Assembly: GCA_030077755.1 (NCBI GenBank)
Contig: JAQJZZ010000013.1
Location: 1,984,001-2,048,000 of the forward strand
Reading direction: 5' to 3'
Source of the DNA: Filosporella fistucella
Taxonomy: Eukaryota; Ascomycota; Leotiomycetes; Helotiales
DNA: 64,000 nucleotides
Shown here piece after piece: positions 24,263-39,543 of the stretch (position 1 is the first letter of the stretch; each line of letters starts with the position of its first letter). The notes beneath the pieces were generated by a model. It did not search any database. It was not told where the DNA came from and saw nothing but the letters and a program-made list of their open reading frames with translations. A program made the translations under genes and the position numbers.

Positions 24263-27200
24263 ATGACTTTTCAAAACAATCCCATCCGGTGGGAACTCTT
24301 GGACGAGCTCGAAAGCAAAGCCGAATCGCAGACATCCCGCAATATATCTCCTAATTCTCAATCTATTCCATCAAGAAAGTTCAATAGCTCTCCCATCACA
24401 ATTTCAAGCAGTCCTACCCACTCACATGTTTCGGAAATGACACCACATCATACCCAGAAGGGTAAGAGACACTCTAGATCAGTGAGCAGGGAAGCAGAAC
24501 CGAACAAAAGATTTCGCTCTGATTTCAACAGACCTCAATCGAGAAATCGTTCTGCAACGTTGCCACATAGACATTCAATATCGAATCTCAGTAAAGATGA
24601 ATGCAAACAGCATTATTATACACACAGTGACCTGCACCAGTACTCACCAGACCTGGACGATCCCGCAGATCGCCCAGACTATGATCGGTATGATGAACTC
24701 TATTCCGAATTAGCAACTCAGACGGATCGACCCGACCGCTCTCAAAATGGAAATCGTTCTTCCCCAATTCAGCAAGATCATGGCATCTTGAGGTCTGATA
24801 CGAGGGATAGTAGCTTTCCCGCGGGTGCGAATGCGAATTCCAGTGGATGGAGTCCTGGTGACTTGTTACACCGCAAAAATGGATCAAATTCACGGAGCAA
24901 CAGAAGAGTTATTGAAGTTCATGACACCCCTTCCCCTCATTCCACCAGAGGTCTGGAAAGACGTGCGATATCTTATTCCCGAGGGCCTGGAAATGTTTCG
25001 CAGCTAAGATCTGGCGATGATACACACCATAACGGACGGCCAAGCATAGGCAGCCATAATTCCCGTGTTGAGATCTTTCAACACATCGAAAGAGGAGATG
25101 CACCGAGACGGCATGATGAAGCACGAGGAAAGCTAAGCAGGACCAGAGATCGCTCCCCGGAGAGCTTCTATGGACATTTTGAAGGGGAGGGAGAAGATGT
25201 ATCAGGCAGAGACGATGAAATGTTGGGAAGTGGCAGAAGGGGTATAACAGCAAATCCACGCCAAGTTCAACACAGAGATGAGAAGAAAGGGGAGTTTGAG
25301 TTTCAAAGCCGATATGTTACTCCCAGAGTCAGGCTGGGCCAGTCAGAGAACAATCGACGTAAAGAGTCGCCCATCCGGAGAGATAAGACGATAAGTTACC
25401 GAGTAATAGATTTGGTCACAGAGAGTGATGAAAGATTAGGGGATAGTCGTGTTGTTCGAGCTAATGCTCAATATCCCCCACCATCACCGCCACGGACCTC
25501 TGCTTTCACAAAACCTTTTGTCAAAGCCCTTGAAAATGTCAGTCGCCGCGAGCGCGGCATATCTCTGAGCCCTGACACTCAAAGACCTCTATCACACAAT
25601 CGAGATTCGCCATCATCAAAAATTTCACCATTCCCTGCCCATGAAAAGGATCTCAGAGGTAGAGCTCAACAACCAGCAAAGGAGTCTCTTGTTACGGAAA
25701 GGCATAATCCTGAAATTGCTCAGCAGCCTTTAAGAGCTTCAGGAAATATTCGAAGGCCAATGATACAGGATGGTGGAGATGATGGCTTCGCAAAAGAACA
25801 TCAATCGAGTTCTCAGCGCAAGAAGGAGAGAAGTATTGCTTATGAAACACCCCTTGACAAGCATTCAAAAGAACGCCCACCCGGAAGTTCACCCTCTCTT
25901 TTTGATACCATGGATATCGATGACGGGTATGACACTACTATGGAGGATCTTTTGAAAGAAAAGAAAAGAGCGTATTTGATGTCTGGAGTTCAAAGATCTG
26001 CCAAGGTTTCCGACTCCATACCATCAGGTAGTATTTTCAGGAAAGATCCAAGAACTCCTCCAACTGAAAGGAGACAAGCTGAGATTGTTAATCTGGTCTC
26101 ACCCGATGCTACTGTTCCATCGTCTCCGGTACGAGATGTACCTTTCATCAGAACTGTGTCCATGAAAGACAGAATCGAGATCGCTAAACCTCCTTCCAAA
26201 CTTCCAATTCATCGTAAAGCAGCTGCGCCGTCCATTGTGTCTAAGCCAGTACCCAAAAGGCCGGCCAAGAAGGAAAAGCCAAAGGAACCTACCCCAGAGC
26301 CTGTGGATCGGGAGTTGTTGAGACAGCAACGAGCAGCCCAAGCACTACTGAGCAAAGAAGTTCAAGTAGAACAAGAAGCACTGGAGCTCGCTCTTTTTGG
26401 CGAAGTTGTTCAACCAACTCCAGAAGAGCTTCAGGCCGAGCAAGAAAGAATAAAGGCTGAGATTAGGGCAAAGCGGGAAGCATTTTTAGCAGAAGCACAA
26501 GAACGGGAGGCAAAGAAAATTGTAGCTGAAGCCGAAAAGCAGAGAGTAATCGCCGAGGAGAAAGAGAAACAACGAATCCAAAAAGAGCAAGAAGAAGAAC
26601 GCAAGAAAATTCGCCGTGAGGCCGAGAGGAAGAAGCAAGAAGCTGCTGAGGAGCTACACAGGGAAACTTTGCGTAAGAAAGCTCTGGAAAAGATTGAAGC
26701 GGACAGGAAAAAAGCTGCTGAAGGAGCCGAGGCGAAAAAGAGAGAAGATGAGCAAGCTAAGGCAAGGGCTAGGGAAGAAGCAGAGAGACTTGCAGCGTTT
26801 AGGGCAAGACAGGATGAGCTCCGAAAACAAGCAGTCAGTCTTAATGCTGCAAAAGTGTTACCAAGCTCTGACAAGAGTGATACACCTGCGGCTCTAATCT
26901 TAGTTCAAGAAGAGGATTCAGATGAAGAGGAGGACGAAGATTCTCTATTCATGCCATGGAACTCTCCGTAAGAACCAAATCCCTACACTTGTTGTTCCAT
27001 GACTAACCTCTGAACAGGAAAAATAGCGGTCCTATCAATGCCAGTGACGTCTTCAACAAGGGTGGCGGATCAGCTGCTCTTAAAGCTTACCAGCTAGAGC
27101 GAGAGACAATGGAGGCGCAAAAGGAAAAGGAACGTGCGACTGCTTTGAGAGCAAGAAATGATGCCCGAGTCAAACTGCAGCGAGAGCATGCAAGCGTGGG

Positions 27201-29134
27201 TGTTTCTGAATCTAATGCGAGCGTGAAATTGAGGCAGGCAACGACAGGTCAGTCCGCTGAGCCCGGGGCACCTCTCAGGTCATCACAACCTACACAATCC
27301 TCGCCCACTGAAAACCCAACGGGGAATGGTGCGTACCATAATAGTATCTCGGCACCTGATCCTACTTCGACGTCAAAAATATCAGAAAGTTCATCTATCA
27401 ATGCATCTTTGTCAGGCGCTAGATCTGCTCTCGAGACGGCCAGACACCCCGTGTCGTTCGATACACAGAAATACCAACAAAAGATTCAGTTCCTTTCTGA
27501 TCTTCAACGTGGGAGAGTAGAAAAAGAAGCAAAGGAGAGATTGCACTCACAGAAGAAGCCTAGTAAGAAGGGCAGAACAGAGGCTCAGAAAGCAGAGCGA
27601 AGGCGGAGGGACAACGAAAAGGCAAGGCAGAGACAAACAGAGAAGATTCTGAATGAAGCTAAGGCAAATGGTGTTATCTTGACCTCTATTGAGTTGAGTT
27701 TCAAGGTCGATGCGTACATGGAAAAGCGCGAGGTTCGCAAGTCTTTCCTATCACTAAAACTTGTTTACTAACACATAGCTGCAGAAAGACAATCAACGAC
27801 GAAGAGAAAAATATGCGCGAACGGAAAGAGCAGCGAATTTTGAGCCAGATAGTCTCACAGCACTCCTGAACTCCAGTCGTGCTGCAACAATACCGAAAGT
27901 CCCAGCGCTTGAGCAATTGACTTCATCTTTCGCCGAGAAAGTTGATGAAGATCTCACCCCAGAAGAAAGACTCCGGAGGGAAAATGAGTTGGCTGCGCGA
28001 GAGGCTATGGAAGCATTGAGACAACAGCGAGGAGCTGCCTTTAGAGCTGCTGCTTCTAGAAAGACTGTGGCTGATTTTCAAGATGACTCTGAGTCAGAAG
28101 AGGATCCATACGATGCCCCTTCTATGGTGCCTTCGGGTGGTATGGATTTAGATCCTGATTCTGATGATAGTGACGATGATGAGCAAGGAAATGGAAGCTC
28201 AGCACCAAAACCTACAACAAATCATTTATTTGGAACCAGTGGATCTTCTAACAGCGAGTGGAACCAGGATAATGAAGATGTTGATTCTGAAGAGCCGAGT
28301 TCCAGCATTGTTCACACACAGCAAACGCCACAGCTACCGCATATGCCACAACTGCCACGCCGTCCCTACCCAGCTCAGGCAATTGAAGAAGAAGCCAGGA
28401 GACCACCTATCCCCACTAATGTCCCAAGATCTGAATTGATCAATGTCTATACTGTCTGGGAAAGCCAAACCGTCAGCGGCCAGAAGTTGGAAAACATGTC
28501 TCTTAAGGTCTCTGTTGTGCCCGACGAAGCAAATAATTATGCAAGAGCCCGCATCTCCCAAGCTCGTCTGCGTGACAACACCTCCACCTCTGAGCAGTAT
28601 CGGAAGGATGGCACTTATTTTGGTTCTGTCTACTATGACATAGCGGAGCAGGAAGGGGTAGACGTCTGGGTTTCTGTCAGTCCCCAGGCCAGAGAAGAGC
28701 TTGGCCATCTCGATCTTTCTAAGCTTCAACTTATTTGGCCCAAATCATTCTTCTTCGTTATTTTTGCTGTTTCAAACGAGATCGAATACAACGAAGATGG
28801 CAAGACGATCAACTTAGATTTCCTTAAACCTACTTTGACTGGCCCATTTTATGATCGAAGCGAGGCAAACGGGGAGGCTTGTAAGATTCTGATAGAGTAT
28901 CTCAAGCCCCCTACCGCGAGATTGGAGTTCGTGCAGCAATATCAGGAGTTCAAGCAGCAGTTGAAGATTGGCCTAGAGAATTGCAATGAATACGATCAGC
29001 CTTTCAGTGCAGAGGTGGAGAAAGATGTTGATGTTTTAGCGTGGATGAAAGTTAAGAAGGTCTGGGTTGATGTGGAAGAGAAGAATAATCCACAACCTGC
29101 AAACTGGGGTACAGGCTCGGTACAGTTTGCATGA
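24263..29134 (+). CDS. Large Ser/Arg-rich coiled-coil protein, 1591 aa, unrecognised
   Basis: Exons 24263-26967, 27018-27732 and 27779-29134 join in frame; the introns are 50 and 46 nt, the second with TACTAACACATAG. Residues 1 to about 650 are disordered, rich in Ser, Arg, His and Pro. Residues about 700-870 are a long Glu/Lys/Arg/Ala helix that should form a single alpha-helix or coiled coil. A second charged helical part lies around exon 2. After an acidic segment (DPDSDDSDDDEQG), the last 230 residues look like a folded domain beginning YTVWESQTVSGQKLENMSLKV and containing FFFVIFAVSNEIEYN. No family was recognised. Basic clusters suggest a nuclear location. It is convergent with SMC3. Confidence 0.85.
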
Positions 29135-30175
29135 CTCTCTGCTTTTTTATAAGGCGGACACATCTCGCGACGGAGAGATTTATTAGTTTTACCTGAGGAT
29201 TTTCACAAAAGCGATGTTTTTGAGCTGTCTCTGCAGCAGGATATGAATGGCGCGGCGAATTAAGAAGAATTTGAAACTTCACCTCAGATTTCCGAATCAA
29301 TAGAACGAATTAATAATGCAGTCCATTGAGAATTGCTGTCACTTTTATGCGTGATACTATCCATATCACTATCATCTCTTCTTCGAGATTTCGGTCGTCG
29401 CGGTTTGCAGTACCAATGACCACTCTTCATCATAGTCATTCTCTCACTCCTCCCCCTTTCAGTTGTTCTCACCCGCCACTCCCATTTGCAAACCATGATC
29501 TCTCCCAATTTCGTCTCCTGTTTTCAATTTCCTCTACTAGAAATAAATACCTCTAATTATTTCTCGTGCTCCTCTCTGATTGTAAATGAGTATTGCATTT
29601 TTACCCCAAGTCACCATTGAAATCGTATCAACGATGTTCTCCCTTGATACGATCTCAGTTCGACTTTCGCAGTTTAATGTTTTAGACATGGAGTCCACAA
29701 GATAAACTTTGAATTCTGCAATTTAGTGGTCCAACCAACTCAAGCGTTGCCTCCGAACTTGTCTGCTGATGTAGACGAGATAGGAACCGAGGTCAACATG
29801 CAGACTGGGCAGAGTTAAGACGAAGCTCTCAAATTACATTCATAGTTTGTATTCCAACCTGGTACAAATATATAGCGATAGCACGTTGGCATGGAACCGC
29901 TATTAGTCCGCTTTCACTTCAAAGATTACCATCCTGAAATCTACGTTGATGCCGGTAACTTGCAGAAAATCTTCACACAGACAATACTTTGGGAACGAAG
30001 GCATAAAATATCCCACGTTCATACAACCAGCCAATCGCATTATGTGCAAACTATACCTACAAAGCCAAAGCTCGAAACCCTTATTCGTTCAAACCAAACG
30101 CCAAATACCCAGATATCCCATCCTTTCATCCATGTTAAAATTCTTTTCCCTGACCCCGCTCCAGCGTACAGCCAT
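29135..30175. other. Convergent 3' region
   Basis: This lies between the ends of the 1591-aa gene (plus) and SMC3 (minus). Short ORFs here have no domains. It probably holds 3' UTRs of both genes. Confidence 0.4.
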
Positions 30176-33949
<3,774 letters not shown>

Positions 33950-34294
33950 CTTTGCGATGGGTTGCCGTGGGGCAATTCAACCCTGCACAGCAAACAAAAT
34001 GCGTTGAAGATGAAGAATTCGAAGAGATATGGCCTCGCTCACTTGCGCAAAGTCGCAGATCTGCGAACGTCAACAGTCAAACATGAAGAAGTTTTAAATA
34101 TCTTCGTTGTCGCAGCTGTTTCTCTAAGAACAGGACGCGACGAACGCGATTTAGCGTGACGAGTATGGTTAGCCGATAGAGCGAAGGGCGGTGAACAGAA
34201 TCGGGCAGAATATTTGGCACACAATATTTCTGGGTTGAAATCACTTTGTCTTGCAACACAACTTTTCTGCGATTTGTATTCCAAACGTCAAATC
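33950..34294. promoter_or_regulatory. Shared promoter of SMC3 and RIO1 with ACGCGA pair
   Basis: Only 345 bp separate the two start codons. Two ACGCGA elements at 34135-34140 and 34144-34149 resemble the MCB core (ACGCGT) bound by MBF/SBF-type G1/S regulators. In yeast, cohesin genes including SMC3 peak at G1/S through such sites. The site match is seen directly; its use here is inferred. Confidence 0.5.
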
Positions 34295-36023
34295 ATGTCA
34301 GAAAACTCGCCAAATGTAGAAGTGCCTGCGCCAGCAGCAGGTCAATCACCTACACATACATATGTCCCAAACCAGGGTTATGCTACCTCTACAACCTCCC
34401 AAGATGCCCCACCACAAACCCCCACCGGGTACGCAGCGGACAACGAGGACGAAATGTACGATGATCTCTTTGAGGAAGAAGACGAAGAGTTCTTTGACGA
34501 TATAGATCCTGGCTCTGGTGATCTAACAAAATCTTATAACCGCCAACGAAAGTTGAACGATCCCAACGCCACTGCTCCTCGAATAAATGCCCAAAAACCC
34601 GCTGCGAATACGCAGACGAGCGTCGATGACCAGATTTCGAGTCTTGCGAAGCATGCCGCAAAGATTAGACTTGACGGCGGTGGAGGTGAACGAGTGAAGA
34701 CACACGGAAAGGACAAATCTGATCGTGCGACAAGTGAGCAAGTGCTGGATCCTCGAACACGAATGATCTTGCTACAGATGATCAACAGAGGTATCGTCTC
34801 AGAAGTCAATGGTTGTTTGAGCACAGGGAAAGAAGCAAATGTATATGGTGCTCTTACCACTCCGGTTTCCGAAGGTAGCGCAGAGACAGCACCCGTCCAC
34901 CGAGCCATCAAGGTTTACAAGACGAGTATTCTGGTATTCAAGGACCGAGACCGTTACGTTACTGGCGAGCATAGATTCAGAGGAGGCTATAATAAAGGAA
35001 ACAATAGGGCAATGGTGAAAGTGTGGGCAGAGAAGGAGTTCAGAAATCTCAAACGACTTTACCTGGCAGGAATCCCATGCCCGGAACCTGTATATCTACG
35101 ATTGCATGTACTTGTGATGGGATTTTTGGGTGATAAGAAGGGGTGGGCAGCGCCAAGATTACGAGATGCGGAATTGCAAGGCGACGACGTGAATGAGCAA
35201 TGGCGGTTGCTGTATATTCAGCTGATCGGACTCATGCGTCGAATGTATCAAACATGCAAACTCGTACACGCAGATCTGAGCGAGTACAATGTTTTATACC
35301 ACCAGAAGAAACTTTTCATCATCGATGTATCACAAAGTGTCGAGCATGACCATCCGAGATCACTGGAGTTTCTGCGAATGGACATCAAGAATGTGTCAGA
35401 CTTTTTTAGACGGAAGAATGTTGATGTTTTGCCAGAGCAAACCATTTTTGGTTTCATCACCTCCCATGAATACCCGGTTCAAGGTCATGCCCTTTCAGAC
35501 AGCTTGGAAAAGCTGTTTGTGAATAGACCAGCTGTGGAGGACGGCGAGAAGGCTGCAGCTGAACAGGAAGTTGAGACTGAAGTATATCGTCAACAATACA
35601 TCCCTCAAACTCTCGATCAGGTTTATGACATTGAACGAGATGCAGAGAAAGTGGGTAAAGGTCAGAAAGACGATTTGGTTTACCGGAATTTACTTGCCGA
35701 CAAAGTTCCAATGTCCTCAGGAAACGAAGCCGACGCCGAGGATACAATGGGAGGAAGTTCACCAGCTAGCGAAGGTGCAAGCGATAGTGAGGAGACTGAT
35801 GACGAAAGCCGATTCGAGAAAGGCACTCCTCGAGGAAAGAGATTCGAGGACAAAGATGCCAAGAAGGTAAACTCATATACCAACCATGTGTTTGATGGTT
35901 TCTGACTTAGTATAGGAACACAAAAAAGCTGTAAAGGAGGAGAAGCGCGAGAAGCGGAAGGAGAAGATTCCCAAGCACATCAAAAAGAAGTTGGTAAGCT
36001 CTTCGGCGAAGCACAAGCATTGA
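34295..36023 (+). CDS. RIO1: RIO-type serine/threonine kinase Rio1
   Basis: Exons 34295-35866 and 35916-36023 join to 559 residues. The acidic N-terminus (residues about 49-70) precedes the RIO domain. The ATP-binding loop is STGKEANVY (176-184), the catalytic loop HADLSEYN (325-332) and the metal-binding motif IIDVSQSV (342-349). The Lys-rich tail, completed only by the second exon (KIPKHIKKK), is typical of Rio1. Rio1 acts in the cytoplasm in late 40S maturation (20S pre-rRNA processing) and also in cell-cycle progression. The start at 34295 is preferred over the in-frame ATG at 34214 because the added 27 residues do not look like Rio1 and shorten the shared promoter. Confidence 0.96.
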
Positions 36024-37177
36024 GCTCGAAACAAATTACAAATCGCCCTGATTCGATATGGTACTTTTTAATAGTGCTATGAGCAAGACTTTTAAAGGTT
36101 TGTTAGTAATTCCTTTCAGTAATGTTATATTTTCAAAGACATGATACCGGATGAAGAAGACCAAAACTTCTCAAATGGTCAACAGTCGGAACGGTTTCAC
36201 AAGCCGGTACGATTGACGGCCCGAGAAGCTGCAAGCAGCATTCTGGCTTAATACGGTCATGAAGCGTTGCTTATGCGGATCAAAGAGAGCACTGACGGGC
36301 CAAATCATACCTTGTTCATTATGTATTTTCTTAGGTTCCTGCGGATGTTCCTTGTTTTTCATCCTTTCCCTGTAACTCTGCAGTAGATGGCGCCACAGTC
36401 CGTTTCCTAGGATCGAGATTCCTGAAGATAACAGACCCGATGAGCAGTGCTGAAGCCAAAATATTCTGCGTGTGCAGGCTGAGCACAGGCTTTATTTAGA
36501 GTTCGGATGACAGCAGCTTTAGCATGGGGAAGACCGTGCGAGCGGTGTGCCGGGGCTGTCACTTAACTCATTTCACACAGATATTGATAGGAAGGCTTTA
36601 GGAACCTTCCCGACAGGATCATGAGCACAATTTCTAGCCTGCTAAGGTCATTGTGGCTCAAAGCGTATCCAATGGCGAGCCCATCTCTTCCTCCATCATT
36701 CGTCGGTGGCTCAGATGGGATTGAAGAAGCTTCCCGTCAAGTCGTTCGTTGATGGATCCGAGCGAACGGCATCGGCCGTGGCATCATGTAGGTACCCAAT
36801 GACAGCCAACAGTGACCTCCCAGCAGCATGTGATTGGAGCATGAAAATGGTCTCGAAATTGAATCCGAATTTCGTCCACTATTTCCATACCGTTTCCTCG
36901 TTTCCCAGTCTCCTGCAGAAACTGCGTTTCCGTGGTTATTGGTAGCGTGCCAATATAAAGCCCAAGGCGTTTATGGGTCTAGCTACGGCCGCGGGGATCA
37001 GGAACATTGAATACTTCGTAGTTGTTGCGCCTATCCCCAATATGTGGTCAAAAAAGCTAGCCTGAAAATTGATCTGATATCCATTGCGACCAGTAAATTT
37101 GATGCACGTCTCCGTTTTTGTTCCTGGCCCATTTATGAGTTGTCAATCTCCATTCACTATACTCAACACCAGTCAAG
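36024..37177. other. Intergenic, no gene seen
   Basis: Short ORFs only. Nothing with domain features or splice support was found on either strand. Confidence 0.4.
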
Positions 37178-38603
37178 ATGCAATTGCCACCAGTTGATGT
37201 GTATTTGTCATGGCCGGCACCGAATTATAAAGATCCTGTTGTCAGGGGGTCAGAGAATATGGTTATGAACATCATATTTTTCGTGCTGGTAATTTTGGTT
37301 GTTAGCATACGAATGTTCACTCGGCTTCGAATATCGAAAAGCTTCGGAGCTGACGACTGGTTGATTCTGGTAGCCGTGGTATGGTGTTCCATTTATACAG
37401 TCAGTGGAAGACTATGCTAACATCACTAGGTACCAACCATCGCGTTCGCAATCATCAGTCTAGTTGTGGAGATTGACCTTGGTTGGAACAGACATATCTG
37501 GGATGTCAAGCTGGATACCATGACTGCGGGCATGAAGATTGTTATGTCTTTGGAAGTCTTATTTACTGTTGCAACCACGTTCACAAAACTGTCGATGCTG
37601 ACACTGATTTATCGTGTTGTTGGGGCTGTGCCGGGCAGAATGCCCAAATTTATTATTGCTGTTATGGGGTTTTGCATTCTTGAGTGTCTCATATTCGGCT
37701 TTTCAACAGTTTTTCAGTGCGGGTACGTCCACCATGAATTTATAATTACTGGTTTAATGGGAGACTCAGACTGCCATCCAAGTATTTCACCCCGTCATTC
37801 AAGCCTCAACCTGAGTGTATATCCGAGGTTGTACACCTACTTGCTCATGGGATATTCAACACGATTACTGATTTCGTCGTTGTTCTCATACCTATGCCGA
37901 CCGTGTGGCATCTTCGGCTTCCTCTTCAACAGCAGATAGTCATTGCATCGTTATTCAGCGCCGGGCTTTTGGTTACCGCAGCTGGTGCAGTAAGAACAGT
38001 GTATACATATAAGGTCACGGTTGGCTGGGATAAAACTTGGCTAGCCTTTCCGGTACGGCTAGCCAGTGGTGTTGAGTTGTATCTTGGTATCGTAAGTAGC
38101 AAACCAGTTTATTCCAAATTTCCTTCTCACAATTCATAGATTTGTGCTTCGGTTCCTCCAACCAAAAAGTTCTTCTCTCGCTACGTTCCCAAATGGATTG
38201 GGTATTCTGGGGGTTCGCAAAGCGAGCCAAACAGTTCATCTGATCACCACCGACGAGGAGCTGCAATGATGAACCTCGCTGGTGAAGAAAATGATATCGG
38301 TGTTTTCCCATTACAAAAGGTGGCAACTCGAAAGGGTCAATTTTCGGAATCGCAAACTTGGGAAGGCAGCATATCTTCAGATGATAATTGCCGCAAGACA
38401 CTCAAGCTCGAACGAGCTGGAACGAGTAGTAGAAGGAGCCTGGGAACAGAGATGGTATATGAAAATAGGCTGGAAAGCCAAGAGGAACTCGTTGTTAGGT
38501 CAGTTTATTTCCATTCTGTACTGTGGTATGCTAACGAGGTAGCCATGATTCCGTCCAGCGAAACTTTCAGCAGTCATCCTCCCTAAACAGTCAATCTATA
38601 TAA
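37178..38603 (+). CDS. Fungal rhodopsin-like (Pth11-type) membrane protein A
   Basis: Exons 37178-37378, 37430-37722, 37770-38091, 38140-38498 and 38543-38603 join in frame to 411 residues. The pattern is that of the fungal integral membrane domain (Rhodopsin_dom_fungi): helix 1 NIIFFVLVILVVSIRMF, then RISKSFGADDW (GADDW at 57-61), LGWNRHIWDV, a helix with FTKLSMLTLIYRV, FQC, a short extracellular loop with PECISE, TDFVVVLIPMPTVW, Q-rich cytoplasmic loop, then R-VYTYKVT and a final helix around VELYLGI. The tail is Ser-rich and cytoplasmic. Several Pth11-like proteins are receptor candidates in plant-associated fungi, but most are untested. The last intron (38499-38542, with TGCTAAC) decides the C-terminal 20 residues and is less certain. 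Confidence 0.88.
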
Positions 38604-39543
38604 CTAAATGATAATAACGTTTGGTCGGAAACTTATCACGAATGTCTCATGCATCCTCCGCACGTCAGTCCGGACCAATTCGTGAGAAGATCACAATCTG
38701 AACCGGGCTTGGTTGCAGCATGTCTCATCTCAAGCAGCAATTTGTCCCACCAAGTCCGCCATGTCCGCTCAATGATCGTGCTGGATAAGTCACAAACTCA
38801 TTTATGACAATGCCCTAACACGATTGGAGTGAACTTGTTCTACAGAGCAGAGCCGCTCATTTGTGATGATTGGGAGACATAGCCTGCAAATATTGATCGA
38901 AGAGATTGGATCTTGCAGCGTCATGGATAGTTCCATATGGGACGTGAGATTTGAGCCTTATCTATTCGTCAGGATTGGTTCTCAATTGTCTCAATCGCCA
39001 CGAGCCACTTGGCCTCGACCGAAAAAGCCCTTTGATGGAATTTTTCCGGGGCTGCAGCAGTTTCCACAAAAAGCAAAGTTCAATTCCCCATCCAGAACCT
39101 GAAAACATCAAGATCTTTGTTCTTGCCATGATCAGATTCTCAGAACATGGTCCATTCGTGGCTCCTTCATTATGCAATGCTAATTTAGGAGCTGTCTGTT
39201 GAGTCGCAAAAACCTGTACTCAAGTGCATCAGCACAGTCTCAATCACTGTCAATCACCTGTTAACCACATAGCGTTTTCCTTTTGTTCACAATCCATAGG
39301 TTCTTTCTTCTCTTGGCGTGCATCTTCACAGGGAAGGCTTAAGCCTCAATTCTGCACCGCAAATCCCAGCAGGGCACACACTGAGTCAGAGCATTGGGAG
39401 AAATATGGAGAGCTCCGACATGCTGCTTTGACTGGCAGCTTAAGAAAGCGAAGATGCGCTATCTCCAAGTGACCGCCTCTCTGCAACCCCAGCTGGAGCT
39501 GTTGTTTATTTAATTGTTAATCGATAATTTAGAGAAAACGAAT
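38604..39543. other. Intergenic, no gene seen
   Basis: No plausible coding exon is visible on either strand. It must hold the 3' UTR of the upstream gene and the promoter of the kelch gene. Confidence 0.4.

Noticed and set aside
26431..26874. 147-codon Ser/Ala/Phe-rich ORF on the minus strand
   Set aside because: Mirror of the Glu/Lys/Ala-rich helix encoded on the plus strand.
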